Shown: in pieces, positions 39,452-49,751 of the stretch | Numbering within the stretch: the first letter of the stretch is position 1 | Layout of the letters: every line of letters begins with the position of its first letter | Assembly: GCF_001642805.2 (NCBI RefSeq) | Contig: NZ_CP016948.1 | Coordinates: 3,658,001 to 3,722,000 of the forward strand | Length of the DNA: 64,000 nt | Direction: 5' to 3' | Source: Serratia surfactantfaciens | GTDB lineage: Bacteria; Pseudomonadota; Gammaproteobacteria; Enterobacterales; Enterobacteriaceae | Position numbers and translations under genes: made by a program | The notes under the pieces: model-generated | Seen by the model: the letters and a program-made list of their open reading frames with translations, nothing else | What the model was told of the DNA's origin: nothing | Database searches by the model: none

Positions 39452-39483
39452 CCCCCTCCACCGCCCGCAGGCGGTGGAGGGGG
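39452..39483 (-). terminator. Strong 14-bp-stem hairpin after the fumarase gene
   Basis: CCCCCTCCACCGCC and GGCGGTGGAGGGGG pair perfectly around CGCA nine bases past the fumarase stop. The T-run is weak on the minus strand, so it may act as a terminator or as a 3' stabiliser. Confidence 0.65.
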
Positions 39484-39491
39484 AGCAGCGA

Positions 39492-41138
39492 TTATTTCAG
39501 GCAGCTGGAGCACTGACCGGCCTGGATCTTCTGGAAGAAGTCATTGCCTTTGTCATCCACCAGGATAAACGCCGGGAAATCTTCCACTTCGATTTTCCAG
39601 ATCGCTTCCATACCCAGCTCAGGATACTCCACGCACTCCAGGCTCTTGATGCTCTGCTGCGCCAGCACCGCCGCCGGGCCGCCGATGCTGCCGAGGTAGA
39701 AACCGCCGTGCTTGTGGCAGGCATCCGTCACCTGCTGGCTGCGGTTGCCTTTCGCCAGCATGATCATGCTGCCGCCGTGGGATTGCAGCAGATCGACATA
39801 GGAATCCATACGCCCGGCGGTGGTTGGCCCCAACGAACCGGACGCATAGCCTTCCGGCGTTTTGGCCGGGCCGGCGTAATAGATCGGGTGATCCTTGACG
39901 TACTGCGGCAGGCCTTCACCGCGATCCAGACGCTCTTTCAGCTTGGCGTGCGCGATATCGCGACCGACGATGATGGTGCCGCTCAGCGACAGACGGGTGG
40001 AAACCGGGTACTGCGACAGCTGTTTGAGGATCTCGGCCATCGGGCGGTTGAGATCGACCTTGATCGCCTCGCCCTCCCCGGCCTGGCGCAGCTCCTGAGG
40101 AATGAATTTACCCGGATTGTGCTCCAGTTTTTCCAGCCAGATACCGTCGCGGTTGATCTTGCCTTTGATGTTTCGGTCCGCCGAGCAGGAGACACCCATG
40201 CCGACCGGGCAGGACGCGCCGTGGCGCGGCAGGCGCACTACGCGGATATCGTGCGCGAAGTATTTACCGCCGAACTGTGCGCCCAGCCCCAGATTCTGCG
40301 CTTCTTGCAGCAGTTCCGCTTCGAGTTCCAGATCGCGGAACGCCTGGCCATGCTCGTTGCCTTCGGTCGGCAGACCGTCGTAATACTTGGTCGAGGCCAG
40401 CTTGACGGTTTTCAGCGTCGCTTCTGCCGAGGTGCCGCCGATGACGAACGCCACGTGATACGGCGGGCAAGCCGCAGTGCCCAGCGTGCGCATCTTGTCG
40501 ACCAGATAGTTTTTCAGTTTGCCCGGCGACAGCAGCGCCTTGGTTTCCTGATACAGATAGGTTTTGTTGGCGGAGCCGCCGCCCTTGGCGATGCACAGGA
40601 ACTTGTACTCTTCGCCGTCCACGCTGTAGAGATCGATCTGCGCCGGCAGGTTGCTGCCGGTATTGACCTCTTTGTACATATCCAGCGCGGCGTTCTGCGA
40701 ATAGCGCAGGTTTTCTTCGATGTAGGTGTTATATACCCCGCGCGACAGGGCAGCTTCATCGCCGCCGCCAGTCCAGACGCGTTGGCCTTTCTTGCCCACG
40801 ATGATCGCCGTGCCGGTGTCCTGGCAGGTCGGTAAAATACCCTTGGCGGCGATTTCTGAGTTACGCAGAAATTGCAGCGCAACGTACTTGTCGTTTTCGC
40901 TGGCGTCCGGATCTTTGAGGATATCGGCCACCTGCTGTTGGTGCGCCGGGCGCAGCATGAACGACGCGTCGTGGAACGCGTGCTGGGCAAGCAGGGTTAA
41001 CGCTTCAGGGGCAACTTTCAGAACTTCCTGGCCTTCAAATTCGCTCACGGAAACGTGGTCGCGGCTCAGCAGGTAGTATTCGGTATCGTCTTTCTTCAGC
41101 GGGAACGGATCTTGATAGTGGAACGGTTTATTCGACAT
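39492..41138 (-). CDS. fumA: Class I fumarate hydratase
   Basis: This 548-residue 4Fe-4S fumarase interconverts fumarate and malate. The sequence follows E. coli FumA/FumB throughout. It has cluster cysteines in [19 protein letters not shown] and [10 protein letters not shown], and it ends in a family-like QCSSCLK. The start at 41138 gives [20 protein letters not shown], as in E. coli; the frame to 41207 is not conserved. FumA and FumB cannot be told apart by eye; FumA is chosen by convention for single-copy Serratia genes. The neighbourhood is unlike E. coli. Confidence 0.92.
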   Translation of the reverse strand: MSNKPFHYQDPFPLKKDDTEYYLLSRDHVSVSEFEGQEVLKVAPEALTLLAQHAFHDASFMLRPAHQQQVADILKDPDASENDKYVALQFLRNSEIAAKGILPTCQDTGTAIIVGKKGQRVWTGGGDEAALSRGVYNTYIEENLRYSQNAALDMYKEVNTGSNLPAQIDLYSVDGEEYKFLCIAKGGGSANKTYLYQETKALLSPGKLKNYLVDKMRTLGTAACPPYHVAFVIGGTSAEATLKTVKLASTKYYDGLPTEGNEHGQAFRDLELEAELLQEAQNLGLGAQFGGKYFAHDIRVVRLPRHGASCPVGMGVSCSADRNIKGKINRDGIWLEKLEHNPGKFIPQELRQAGEGEAIKVDLNRPMAEILKQLSQYPVSTRLSLSGTIIVGRDIAHAKLKERLDRGEGLPQYVKDHPIYYAGPAKTPEGYASGSLGPTTAGRMDSYVDLLQSHGGSMIMLAKGNRSQQVTDACHKHGGFYLGSIGGPAAVLAQQSIKSLECVEYPELGMEAIWKIEVEDFPAFILVDDKGNDFFQKIQAGQCSSCLK

Positions 41139-41487
41139 TGATCTCTCACTTGCAACATCAGCTGCGTTAAATTCACACTTGCGGCGCACGGCTCGGCGCC
41201 TTGTCAAAAAACTGCCTCCACCTTACGTATTTTTAATCAGTCAGTTATTGCGCCAAATCGCAAAATAACCGCTCTTTGCGTAAGGGATTACCACAGGCGG
41301 CGTTTCAACCTTGCTCGGTGAGAACTGCGGGTACAGGCTCATCATGCACGCTTTATTATCCCGCAGTTAACACATTGATTACAATCCATCGGCAGCGATC
41401 GTCTTATCAATGTGGTGAAAAAGCGCCGGATGCGGATTTGCGACGGGCATATTGTCAGCCGCCCCGCCATTGCTTAAGCTAGCCGCA
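41139..41487. other. Divergent gap between fumA and sprT
   Basis: No gene is seen. The stretch must contain the fumA promoter and probably that of sprT, but I found no confident operator. Confidence 0.5.
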
Positions 41488-42000
41488 ATGAACAAACCAA
41501 GAATCCCCATCGCGCTGCAACAAGCGGTGATGCGCTGCCTGCGAGAAAAGCTGCAGTTGGCCCGCCAGCATTTTGCCGCCGAATTCCCCGAACCCAGCAT
41601 CGTCTATCAGCAACGCGGCACCAGCGCGGGCACCGCCTGGCTGCAAAGTTGGGAAATCCGCCTGAATCCGGTGCTGCTGCTGGAAAACCAACAGCCGTTT
41701 ATCGATGAAGTGGTGCCGCACGAGCTGGCGCACCTGCTGGTGTTTCGCCAATTCGGCCGGGTGGCGCCGCACGGCCGCGAATGGCGCTGGATGATGGAAA
41801 GCGTGTTGTTGACGCCCGCCAGCCGCACTCACCGTTTCGAAACCGCCTCGGTGCAAAGCAAAACCTTCCCCTACCGCTGCGGCTGCGGGCAGCACCAGCT
41901 CACCATCCGCCGCCATAACCGCGTGCTGCGCGGCGAAAGCGAATACCGCTGCCGCCGCTGCGGTGAGAAACTGAAATTTCTCGCCAGCGAGAACCTTTAG
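41488..42000 (+). CDS. sprT: SprT family zinc-binding protein
   Basis: SprT (170 residues) belongs to the Spartan-like metalloprotease family; the bacterial role is unclear. The HExxH-type motif [12 protein letters not shown] lies near residue 74 with a further His in [10 protein letters not shown]-terminal zinc ribbon carries CGCGQH...YRCRRCGE. The start at 41488 gives [22 protein letters not shown], matching E. coli. It is followed by endA as in E. coli, but the upstream metK/galP genes are replaced. Confidence 0.92.
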   Translation: MNKPRIPIALQQAVMRCLREKLQLARQHFAAEFPEPSIVYQQRGTSAGTAWLQSWEIRLNPVLLLENQQPFIDEVVPHELAHLLVFRQFGRVAPHGREWRWMMESVLLTPASRTHRFETASVQSKTFPYRCGCGQHQLTIRRHNRVLRGESEYRCRRCGEKLKFLASENL

Positions 42001-42101
42001 CTAAACGATTTATACGTTAAAACAAGCAAATATCGCCATTTGCCACTGCCGGCAAGTTCCGCTACCCTGCCTGCTTTTCCAATTTTGAGCTGTTTTGGAA
42101 T

Positions 42102-42797
42102 ATGCTTCGCAGAATTTTGTTTATGGCGGTTTTCACCGCAGGCGCCGCACAGGCGCACGGCATCAATAACTTCTCTCAGGCCAAAGCGGCGGCGGCCAAG
42201 ATTAACCAGGATGCGCCAGGCAGTTTTTACTGCGGCTGCCGTATCGACTGGCAAGGTAAAAAAGGCATCCCGGATCTCGCCGGCTGTGGCTATCAGGTGC
42301 GTAAAAACGCCCAGCGCGCACAGCGCATCGAATGGGAACACGTGGTGCCGGCCTGGCAGTTCGGCCACCAGCTGCAGTGCTGGCAAGACGGCGGGCGCAA
42401 GAACTGCAACAAAGACGCCACCTATCGCCAGATAGAAACCGATCTGCACAACCTGCAGCCGGCGATCGGCGAAGTGAACGGCGACCGCAACAACTTCATG
42501 TACAGCCAATGGAACGGCGGCGAAGGCCAGTACGGACAGTGTCCGATGAAAGTGGACTTCAAGAATAAACAGGCGGAACCGCCTGCCCGCGCCCGCGGTG
42601 CCATCGCCCGCACCTACTTCTACATGCGCGATCGCTACCAGCTGCGGCTATCGCGCCAGCAAACCCAGCTGTTCGAGGTGTGGAACCGGCAATATCCGGT
42701 GAGCCAATGGGAATGTCAGCGCGAAGCACGTATCGCCAAGGTGCAGGGCAACCACAACCCCTATATTCAACAGGCTTGTCAGCAGCGGAAAAGCTAA
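42102..42797 (+). CDS. endA: DNA-specific endonuclease I, periplasmic
   Basis: EndA (231 residues) is a periplasmic non-specific double-strand DNA endonuclease. It has a signal peptide ([14 protein letters not shown]), the catalytic [14 protein letters not shown] near residue 72, [16 protein letters not shown] near 125 with the metal-binding Asn, and eight cysteines for disulfides. Length and order (sprT-endA-rsmE) follow E. coli. Family members depend on Mg and are inhibited by RNA. Confidence 0.96.
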   Translation: MLRRILFMAVFTAGAAQAHGINNFSQAKAAAAKINQDAPGSFYCGCRIDWQGKKGIPDLAGCGYQVRKNAQRAQRIEWEHVVPAWQFGHQLQCWQDGGRKNCNKDATYRQIETDLHNLQPAIGEVNGDRNNFMYSQWNGGEGQYGQCPMKVDFKNKQAEPPARARGAIARTYFYMRDRYQLRLSRQQTQLFEVWNRQYPVSQWECQREARIAKVQGNHNPYIQQACQQRKS

Positions 42798-42866
42798 CCT
42801 ACTATAGCCGTTATCTTTCATGGTGCCGCCAACCTGCGGCACCGTTTCGTCAGGATCAGACTACCC

Positions 42867-43598
42867 ATGCGCATACCCCGCATTTACCATCCGCAACCGC
42901 TGACCGACCAGGCGGAGATCGCCCTCAGCGAGGACGCAGCCAACCATGTCGGGCGCGTGCTGCGCATGAGCGCCGGCCAGGCGCTGCAGCTGTTCGACGG
43001 CAGCAACCAGGTGTTCGACGCCGAGATAGTTCGGGTGGACAAGAAGAGCGTGCTGGTGCGCCTCGGCGACGGCCGCGTAGATGACATCGAATCGCCGCTC
43101 AACCTGCATCTGGGCCAGGTGATCTCGCGCGGCGAGAAGATGGAGTTCACCATCCAGAAATCCATCGAGCTGGGCGTCAACGTCATCACCCCGCTGTTTT
43201 CCGAGCGCTGCGGCGTCAAACTGGACGGCGAGCGTCTGGCGAAGAAAATCCAGCAATGGCAAAAGATCGCCATCGCCGCCTGCGAACAGTGCGGCCGCAA
43301 CCGCATTCCGGAAATCCGCGAGGCGATGTCGCTGGAGGCCTGGTGCGCCGAGCAGGACGGCAGCCTGAAGCTCAACCTGCACCCGCGCGCCAGCCACAGC
43401 ATCAACACGTTGCCGCAGCCGGTGGATCGCGTTCGCCTGCTGATCGGCCCGGAAGGCGGTTTGTCCGCTGACGAAATCGCCATGACCACCGACCACGGAT
43501 TTACTGATATTCTGCTGGGACCACGCGTTCTGCGTACCGAAACCACAGCGCTCACCGCCATTACCGCTCTGCAGGTCCGCTTCGGCGACCTGGGTTAA
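42867..43598 (+). CDS. rsmE: 16S rRNA m3U1498 methyltransferase
   Basis: RsmE (243 residues) is a SPOUT-family methyltransferase that modifies U1498 of 16S rRNA with SAM. A PUA-like N-terminal domain ([12 protein letters not shown]) is followed by the trefoil-knot SPOUT domain with the SAM-binding [14 protein letters not shown] near 191 and [15 protein letters not shown] near 218. It is 10 bp upstream of gshB and likely co-transcribed, as in E. coli. Confidence 0.96.
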   Translation: MRIPRIYHPQPLTDQAEIALSEDAANHVGRVLRMSAGQALQLFDGSNQVFDAEIVRVDKKSVLVRLGDGRVDDIESPLNLHLGQVISRGEKMEFTIQKSIELGVNVITPLFSERCGVKLDGERLAKKIQQWQKIAIAACEQCGRNRIPEIREAMSLEAWCAEQDGSLKLNLHPRASHSINTLPQPVDRVRLLIGPEGGLSADEIAMTTDHGFTDILLGPRVLRTETTALTAITALQVRFGDLG

Positions 43599-43608
43599 AG
43601 GAGAAAAG

Positions 43609-44559
43609 ATGATTAAGCTCGGCATCGTGATGGACCCAATCGATTCCATCAACATCAAGAAAGACACCAGCTTCGCCATGCTGCTCGAAGCGCAGCGCCG
43701 CGGTTACGAATTGCACTACATGGAGATGAACGATCTCTATCTGCATGCCGGTGACGGGCGCGCCCGCACCCGCCTGCTGAGCGTGAAGGAAGACAAGGAG
43801 AGCTGGTTCAGCTTCGGCGCCGAGCAGGATCTGGCACTGCACGAGCTGGACGTGATCCTGATGCGCAAGGATCCGCCGTTCGATACCGAATACATCTACG
43901 CGACCTACATTCTGGAACGCGCCGAGGTTAAAGGCACGCTGGTGGTCAACAAGCCGCAAAGCCTGCGCGATTGCAACGAGAAGCTGTTCACCGCCTGGTT
44001 CCCGGAGCTGACGCCGGATACGCTGGTCAGCCGCAGCGCCGCGCACATCCGCAAATTCCACCAGCAGCACGGCGACATCATCCTGAAGCCGCTGGACGGC
44101 ATGGGCGGCGCGTCGATCTTCCGCGTGAAGCAGGACGATCCTAACCTGTCGGTGATCATCGAAACCCTGACCGAACACGGCAGCCGTTTCTGCATGGCGC
44201 AGAACTTCCTGCCGGCGATCAAGGACGGTGACAAGCGCATCCTGGTCGTCGACGGCGAGCCGGTGCCTTACTGCCTGGCGCGCATTCCGGCGCAGGGCGA
44301 GACCCGCGGCAACCTGGCGGCCGGCGGCCGTGGCGAAGCGCGCCCGCTGAGCGAGAGCGACTGGAAAATCGCCCGCACCGTCGCCCCGACGCTGAAAGAG
44401 AAAGGGCTGATCTTCGTCGGCCTGGACGTGATCGGCGACCGCCTGACTGAAATCAACGTCACCAGCCCGACCTGCGCGCGCGAGATCGAAGCGGCATTCC
44501 CGATTTCGATTACCGGCATGCTGATGGACGCCATTGAAAAGCGCCTGGCGGCGAAGTAA
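43609..44559 (+). CDS. gshB: Glutathione synthetase
   Basis: GshB (316 residues) joins gamma-glutamylcysteine and glycine with ATP, the last step of glutathione synthesis. It is an ATP-grasp enzyme with the typical N-terminus KLGIVMDPIDSINIKKDTSFAML, the ATP-binding LKPLDGMGGASIFR near 164 and GLDVIGDRLTEINVTSPTC near 268 with metal ligands. AGGAG stands five bases upstream of the start. Order rsmE-gshB-yqgE is as in E. coli. Confidence 0.97.
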   Translation: MIKLGIVMDPIDSINIKKDTSFAMLLEAQRRGYELHYMEMNDLYLHAGDGRARTRLLSVKEDKESWFSFGAEQDLALHELDVILMRKDPPFDTEYIYATYILERAEVKGTLVVNKPQSLRDCNEKLFTAWFPELTPDTLVSRSAAHIRKFHQQHGDIILKPLDGMGGASIFRVKQDDPNLSVIIETLTEHGSRFCMAQNFLPAIKDGDKRILVVDGEPVPYCLARIPAQGETRGNLAAGGRGEARPLSESDWKIARTVAPTLKEKGLIFVGLDVIGDRLTEINVTSPTCAREIEAAFPISITGMLMDAIEKRLAAK

Positions 44560-44692
44560 TGCGCAATGCGGGCGGCATGCCGCCCGCTGTTCTGCATCGC
44601 GCCCGCCAAAGCGCGCCTTGAAAGGCGGCGGGTATAGCCGCATACTGGCGGCTGTTTATTTTCTCACCCATTGATTACCTTATACTAACGCC

Positions 44693-45256
44693 ATGAATTT
44701 ACAGCACCATTTTCTGATCGCCATGCCAACCTTGCAGGATCCTCGCTTCAAACGCTCGGTGATTTATATCTGCGAGCACAATGAAGAAGGCGCCATGGGT
44801 TTGGTGATCAATAAACCGGTGGAGCAATTCACGGTAGCCACGGTGCTGAGCAAGCTGAAGATCATGCCGCCTGCGCGCGATCCGGCCATCAGCCTGGACA
44901 AACCGGTGTTCGCCGGCGGCCCCCTGGCGGACGATCGTGGGTTTATCCTGCATACGCCGCGCCACGGCTTCGGCGCCAGCATTCAAATTTCTCCCAACAC
45001 CATGATCACCACCTCGAAAGACGTGCTGGAGACGCTCGGCACCCCGGAACAACCGGACGACGTGCTGGTGGCGCTGGGCTATGCAGGTTGGGAAAAGGGC
45101 CAGCTGGAGCAAGAGGTGTTGGAAAACGCCTGGCTGACCATCGAAGCCAACACCGACATTCTGTTCCGCACGCCGATCGCCAGCCGCTGGCGCGAGGCGG
45201 GGAACCTTCTGGGCATCGATATTCGCAGCATCGCCAACCACGCAGGACACGCCTGA
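44693..45256 (+). CDS. yqgE: UPF0301/AlgH family protein YqgE
   Basis: YqgE (187 residues) belongs to the AlgH family, whose fold is known but whose activity is not. Conserved segments are [37 protein letters not shown] and [13 protein letters not shown]. Its TGA overlaps the ruvX ATG by one base, so the two are translationally coupled. Confidence 0.94.
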   Translation: MNLQHHFLIAMPTLQDPRFKRSVIYICEHNEEGAMGLVINKPVEQFTVATVLSKLKIMPPARDPAISLDKPVFAGGPLADDRGFILHTPRHGFGASIQISPNTMITTSKDVLETLGTPEQPDDVLVALGYAGWEKGQLEQEVLENAWLTIEANTDILFRTPIASRWREAGNLLGIDIRSIANHAGHA

Positions 45257-45678
45257 TGAGCAACCGCACCATTATCGCCTTCGACTTCGGCACCAAAAGC
45301 ATCGGCGCGGCCATCGGCCAGGAGCTGACCGGCAGCGCTCGCGCACTGGCGGCGTTCAAAGCGCAGGACGGTTCGCCGGACTGGCTGAAAATTGAAAAAC
45401 TGCTGAAGGAGTGGCAGCCGGATCTGGTGGTGGTCGGCCTGCCGCTGAACATGGACGGCACCGAACAGCCCGTTACCGCCCAGGCGCGCAAATTCGCCAA
45501 TCGCCTGCACGGCCGTTTCGGCATCCAGATCGAGCTGCAAGACGAGCGCCTGAGCACCGTAGAAGCGCGCGCCAACCTGTTCGATCGCGGCGGCTTCCGC
45601 GCACTCGATAAAGGCAGCGTGGACTCCGCCTCCGCGGTGGTGATCCTCGAAAGCTGGTTCGAACGGCAGCTGGGCTAA
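45256..45678 (+). CDS. ruvX: Holliday junction resolvase-like / pre-16S rRNA nuclease YqgF
   Basis: RuvX/YqgF (140 residues) has an RNase H-like fold and is an essential nuclease involved in 16S rRNA 5' maturation. The first acidic strand is [16 protein letters not shown]. The others are [17 protein letters not shown] and [13 protein letters not shown]. The start at 45256 is fixed by homology and the overlap with yqgE; the frame is open to 45088 inside yqgE. It converges with the pilT-like gene with a 4-bp overlap at the stops. Confidence 0.95.
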   Translation: MSNRTIIAFDFGTKSIGAAIGQELTGSARALAAFKAQDGSPDWLKIEKLLKEWQPDLVVVGLPLNMDGTEQPVTAQARKFANRLHGRFGIQIELQDERLSTVEARANLFDRGGFRALDKGSVDSASAVVILESWFERQLG

Positions 45679-46697
45679 AAGCCCGCCCTCTCCCCCGCGT
45701 TATCCCCCAGCAAACCGACGTCGATCCGCTGCTGCAAACCTTGCTCAAAGGTTTGCATGCCGGACTGCGCGCCGGTTTGCAACACGCTCGCCAGCTGATG
45801 CGTTTTCCCTTCGCGGATCAGGCTGCTGACCGCCGCCGTCGCCGTCAGCACTTCGAAGATCGCCACTCGCCCGCCGCCGGGCCGTCTCATCAGCTTTTGC
45901 GCGATCACCGCCTGCAGGCTGCCCGCCAGTTGGGCGCGCACATAGGGTTTCTCGTCCGCCGGAAACACGTCCACCAGCCGCTCCACCGCCTGCGGCGCGC
46001 TGCGGGTGTGCAGCGTCGCCAGCACCAGGTGGCCGGTCTCCGCCGCGGTGAGCGCCAGCCGGATAGTGGCGACATCACGCAGCTCGCCCAGCAGGATCAC
46101 GTCGGGATCTTCGCGCAGCGCGGCGCGTAACGCCGCATCGAAGCTGTGGCTGTCGCGGCCGATCTCTCGCTGCTGGATCAGCGATCGTCGGCTGCGGTGC
46201 AGGAATTCGATCGGATCTTCCAGCGTCAGAATGTGCCGCTGCTGATGCCGGTTGATCTCGTCGATCATCGCCGCCAGCGTGGTGGATTTACCGCTGCCCG
46301 TGGCGCCGCTGATCAGGATCAAGCCGTCGTCGCGCTGCAGCAGCGCCGGGACGATGGCCGGCGCCGCCAGCTCGGCAAGCGAGGGCGACTGCCCGGCGAT
46401 GTGCCGCAACGCGAGAGACATCCCCGCGCTTTGTTGAAAAACATTGGCGCGCAGCCGCTCCCCGCCCGGCCGGTGCAACGCCAGATCGATCTGCCCCAAC
46501 CGCTGCAGGCTCTCGCGCTGCTGCGCATTCAGCAATTCGTCGCAGAGGGTCTGCACGCCTTGCGCCGTCAGCGTTGGCGCCGCCGCCAGCGGCTGCAGTT
46601 CACCGTCGATGCGCAACATCGGCGGATGACCGGCACAAAGGTGCAGATCGGAAGCATTATGCTTTACACTAAGGGCCACGAATTCATCGATATCCAT
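45675..46697 (-). CDS. yggR: PilT-family type IV pilus ATPase-like protein YggR
   Basis: This 340-residue protein belongs to the GspE/PilT ATPases. Walker A is [12 protein letters not shown] near residue 130. Asp-box, Walker B ([10 protein letters not shown]) and His-box ([11 protein letters not shown]) segments are present. PilT retracts type IV pili, but no pilus genes are near, so the role of YggR-type proteins remains uncertain. The ATG at 46697 follows GGGAGAG. A TTG at 46715 is in frame. It is divergent from yggS. Confidence 0.9.
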   Translation of the reverse strand: MDIDEFVALSVKHNASDLHLCAGHPPMLRIDGELQPLAAAPTLTAQGVQTLCDELLNAQQRESLQRLGQIDLALHRPGGERLRANVFQQSAGMSLALRHIAGQSPSLAELAAPAIVPALLQRDDGLILISGATGSGKSTTLAAMIDEINRHQQRHILTLEDPIEFLHRSRRSLIQQREIGRDSHSFDAALRAALREDPDVILLGELRDVATIRLALTAAETGHLVLATLHTRSAPQAVERLVDVFPADEKPYVRAQLAGSLQAVIAQKLMRRPGGGRVAIFEVLTATAAVSSLIREGKTHQLASVLQTGAQSGMQTFEQGLQQRIDVGLLGDNAGERAGF

Positions 46698-46717
46698 ATC
46701 ACTCTCCCGGGTCAATA

Positions 46718-47425
46718 ATGAGCACTATCCAACAGAACCTGCAGGATGTCAGAAACCGCATCGCGGCCGCCGCGCAAAACTGCGCGCGGGCGCCAGAAGA
46801 AGTTGCCCTGCTTGCCGTCAGCAAAACCAAACCTGTGGCGGCGATCGCAGAAGCCATCGCCGCTGGCCAGCGCGCCTTCGGCGAGAACTACGTGCAGGAA
46901 GGGGTAGACAAGATCCGGTATTTCGCCGAATCGCCGCAGGGCGGCGAGCTGGTGTGGCACTTTATCGGCCCGCTGCAATCCAATAAGAGTCGGCTGGTGG
47001 CGGAACACTTCGCCTGGTGCCATACCGTGGATCGGCTGCGCATCGCCCAGCGCCTGAGCGATCAGCGCCCGGCCGACATGCCGCCGCTCAACGTGCTGAT
47101 TCAAATCAACATCAGCGACGAGCAAAGCAAATCCGGCATCGCGCTGGCCGAACTGCCGGCGCTGGCCGAGGCGATCGCCGCGCTGCCGAACCTGGCGCTG
47201 CGCGGCCTGATGGCCATCCCGGCACCGGAAGCAGATTATCAGCGGCAGCTGGCGGTATTCAGCCGGATGAACGACGCATTTCTCGCCCTGCGTCAGCGTT
47301 ATCCGCAGGTCGATACGCTGTCGATGGGCATGACGGACGACATGGCGGCGGCGATCGCCGCCGGCAGCACCCTGGTGCGCATCGGCACCGCAATTTTTGG
47401 CGCCCGCGACTACTCGCAGGCCTGA
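46718..47425 (+). CDS. yggS: Pyridoxal phosphate homeostasis protein YggS
   Basis: YggS (235 residues) is a single-domain alanine racemase-fold protein that binds PLP without known catalysis and keeps B6 and amino acid pools balanced. The PLP-lysine region LLAVSKTKP is near residue 33, and LSMGMTDDMAAAIAAGSTLVRIGTAIFG is at the end. proC follows after 20 bp. The yggS-proC-yggT arrangement is widespread in gammaproteobacteria, though proC is elsewhere in E. coli. Confidence 0.95.
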   Translation: MSTIQQNLQDVRNRIAAAAQNCARAPEEVALLAVSKTKPVAAIAEAIAAGQRAFGENYVQEGVDKIRYFAESPQGGELVWHFIGPLQSNKSRLVAEHFAWCHTVDRLRIAQRLSDQRPADMPPLNVLIQINISDEQSKSGIALAELPALAEAIAALPNLALRGLMAIPAPEADYQRQLAVFSRMNDAFLALRQRYPQVDTLSMGMTDDMAAAIAAGSTLVRIGTAIFGARDYSQA

Positions 47426-47445
47426 CAAAACAGACGAGGGATTTG

Positions 47446-48267
47446 ATGCAACATCGCAAGATTACCTTTATCGGCGCCGGCAACATGGCGCGTGCAATCA
47501 TCGCCGGCCTGGTGGCGGGCGGCTATCCGGCCAAATCCATCAGCGTCTGCGCCCCTTCGCCGAAAAACCGTGACGCGCTGGCGGCGGACTACGGCATCGT
47601 CAGCAGCGGCGACAACATCGCCTGCGCGCGCGAGGCCGACGTGGTGGTGCTGGCGGTCAAACCGCAGATGATGGCCGACGTGTGCCAACCGCTGCGCGAG
47701 CAGGTCGATTTCAGCGGCAAACTGGTGCTGTCGATCGCCGCCGGCATTCAGGTCAGCCGGTTCTATCAGCTGCTGGGCGACAAGCTGGACATCGTGCGCA
47801 TCATGCCCAACACCCCGTCGCTGGTCGGCAAAGGTATGAGCGGGCTGTACGCGCCAGCGCAGGTCAGCCAGCAGGATCGCGATTACACCGGCGATTTAAT
47901 GGCGTCGGTCGGTAAAGTTTGCTGGGTAGATGACGAAAATGGCATCAACGGTGTGATCGCCGCCGCGGGCAGCGCCCCGGCTTATTTCTTCCTGTTTATG
48001 GAAGCGATGCAAAAAGAAGCCGAGCGCATGGGCTTCGATAGCCAGACCGCGCGCGATCTGGTGCAGCAGGCCGCTTCCGGCGCCGCCGCGCTGGTTGAAG
48101 CCAACCCGGATACGCCGCTGGGCACGCTGCGCGAGCAGGTGACCTCCAAAGGCGGCACCACCGCCGAAGCGCTGCGGGTGTTCAACGAACGCCAGCTGCC
48201 GGAAACCGTGGCGCAAGCGATGCAGGCCGCCGTTTCCCGTGCGCAAGAGATGGAAAAATTATTTTAA
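47446..48267 (+). CDS. proC: Pyrroline-5-carboxylate reductase
   Basis: ProC (273 residues) makes proline from pyrroline-5-carboxylate with NADPH. The nucleotide fold KITFIGAGNMARAIIAGL begins at residue 5. The C-terminal signature (LREQVTSKGGTTAEALRVF) is intact. The start at 47446 lies 20 bp after yggS, behind CGAGG. The frame is open far upstream inside yggS but without homology. Confidence 0.96.
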   Translation: MQHRKITFIGAGNMARAIIAGLVAGGYPAKSISVCAPSPKNRDALAADYGIVSSGDNIACAREADVVVLAVKPQMMADVCQPLREQVDFSGKLVLSIAAGIQVSRFYQLLGDKLDIVRIMPNTPSLVGKGMSGLYAPAQVSQQDRDYTGDLMASVGKVCWVDDENGINGVIAAAGSAPAYFFLFMEAMQKEAERMGFDSQTARDLVQQAASGAAALVEANPDTPLGTLREQVTSKGGTTAEALRVFNERQLPETVAQAMQAAVSRAQEMEKLF

Positions 48268-48298
48268 ATAACCACGAGTTAAGGAGAAGGACCACTTC

Positions 48299-48853
48299 AT
48301 GCTAACGCTGACTTTCCTGGTCAAGACCGTTGTTGATCTGTACGTGATGGTGCTGTTGCTGCGCATTTGGATGCAGTGGGCACGCACCGATTTTTACAAC
48401 CCGTTCTCGCAGTTTGTGGTGAAGATCACCCAGCCGGTGGTCGGCCCGCTGCGCCGCATCCTCCCGTCGCTGGGGCCTATCGACAGCGCTTCGCTGTTGC
48501 TGGCATTCCTGCTGATGACCATCAAGTACCCGCTGCTGCTGCTGATCCAGGACGGCGCGATATCGCTCAGCCCCTATAACCTGCTGTTCGGCCTGATCTC
48601 GCTGGTGAAGTCCGTCGGCTACCTGATCTTCTGGGTGATGATCATTCGCGCGCTGATGAGCTGGGTAAGCCAGGGCCGCAGCCCGATCGACTACGTGATG
48701 TACCAGTTGACCGAACCCTTGATGGCGCCGATCCGCCGCATCATCCCGGCGATGGGCGGCATCGACTTTTCCGCCATGGTGGTGATCCTGATCCTCTATC
48801 TGCTCAACTACCTGGGCATGGATCTGTTCCCCCAACTTTGGTTCCTGCTGTGA
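48299..48853 (+). CDS. yggT: YGGT family membrane protein
   Basis: YggT (184 residues) is an inner-membrane protein with two copies of the YGGT module, each a pair of hydrophobic helices with the pattern [20 protein letters not shown] or [15 protein letters not shown] followed by an I/MGxID loop. Its role is not established; homologues are linked to osmotic or cation stress. AAGGAGAAGG precedes the ATG. It overlaps yggU by four bases. Confidence 0.92.
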   Translation: MLTLTFLVKTVVDLYVMVLLLRIWMQWARTDFYNPFSQFVVKITQPVVGPLRRILPSLGPIDSASLLLAFLLMTIKYPLLLLIQDGAISLSPYNLLFGLISLVKSVGYLIFWVMIIRALMSWVSQGRSPIDYVMYQLTEPLMAPIRRIIPAMGGIDFSAMVVILILYLLNYLGMDLFPQLWFLL

Positions 48854-49140
48854 GTGCAGTCACTTCGGTGCTGGACGGGCTGGCGATCAGGCTATATATT
48901 CAGCCGAAAGCCAGCCGCGACCAAATTATCGGCTTGCATGGCGACGAACTGAAAGTCGCCATCACCGCCCCGCCGGTCGACGGCCAAGCCAACGCCCATC
49001 TGATCAAGTTTATCGCCAAGCAGTTCAAAGTGGCGAAAAGCAACGTCACCATCGAGAAAGGCGAACTGGGGCGGCATAAACAGTTACGCATCGTGAATCC
49101 GCAACAGCTCCCCGCCGTGGTCGCGGCGCTCATCGAATAA
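48850..49140 (+). CDS. yggU: DUF167 family protein YggU, GTG start
   Basis: This 96-residue protein of unknown function has the DUF167 core [37 protein letters not shown] at 48850 forms a GTGA overlap with the yggT stop and gives the same length and start (MSAV) as E. coli YggU. A TTG at 48838 is less likely. rdgB follows after 17 bp. Confidence 0.92.
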   Translation: MSAVTSVLDGLAIRLYIQPKASRDQIIGLHGDELKVAITAPPVDGQANAHLIKFIAKQFKVAKSNVTIEKGELGRHKQLRIVNPQQLPAVVAALIE

Positions 49141-49157
49141 TTTTCAAGGTAGTCATT

Positions 49158-49751
49158 ATGCAAAAAGTCGTTCTTGCCACCGGTAATCCGGGCAAAGTGC
49201 GCGAACTCGCCGACCTGTTGGCCGATTTCGGCCTGGACGTGGTCGCGCAAACCGATCTGGGCGTGGAATCTGCCGAAGAGACCGGCCTGACGTTTATCGA
49301 AAACGCCATTCTGAAAGCGCGCCATGCGGCACAGGTCACCGGCCTGCCGGCGATCGCCGACGACTCCGGCCTGGCGGTCGACGCGCTGGGCGGCGCGCCG
49401 GGCATCTACTCCGCACGCTACGCCGGTGAAGACGCCGACGATCGGCAGAACCTCGACAAGCTGCTGGCGGCGCTGAAAGACGTGGCGCCAGGCCAGCGCG
49501 GCGCGCAATTCCACTGCGTGCTGGTCTATCTGCGCCACGCGCAAGACCCGACGCCGCTGGTGTTCCACGGCAGCTGGGCCGGCGAGATCGCCGAGCAGGC
49601 AGCAGGTGAAGGCGGCTTCGGTTACGATCCTGTCTTCTACGTGCCGGAACTGGGCCGCACCGCCGCCGAGCTGAGCCGCGACGAAAAGCGGGCGATTTCT
49701 CACCGCGGCAAGGCGCTGAAGCTGATGTTGGAAACCCTGCGCAATGCTTAA
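49158..49751 (+). CDS. rdgB: XTP/dITP pyrophosphatase
   Basis: RdgB (197 residues) hydrolyses non-canonical purine triphosphates (dITP, XTP) and keeps them out of DNA. The family signatures [16 protein letters not shown] at the N-terminus, [24 protein letters not shown] near 68 and [13 protein letters not shown] near 153 are visible. Its end overlaps the hemW start by eight bases. Confidence 0.96.
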   Translation: MQKVVLATGNPGKVRELADLLADFGLDVVAQTDLGVESAEETGLTFIENAILKARHAAQVTGLPAIADDSGLAVDALGGAPGIYSARYAGEDADDRQNLDKLLAALKDVAPGQRGAQFHCVLVYLRHAQDPTPLVFHGSWAGEIAEQAAGEGGFGYDPVFYVPELGRTAAELSRDEKRAISHRGKALKLMLETLRNA

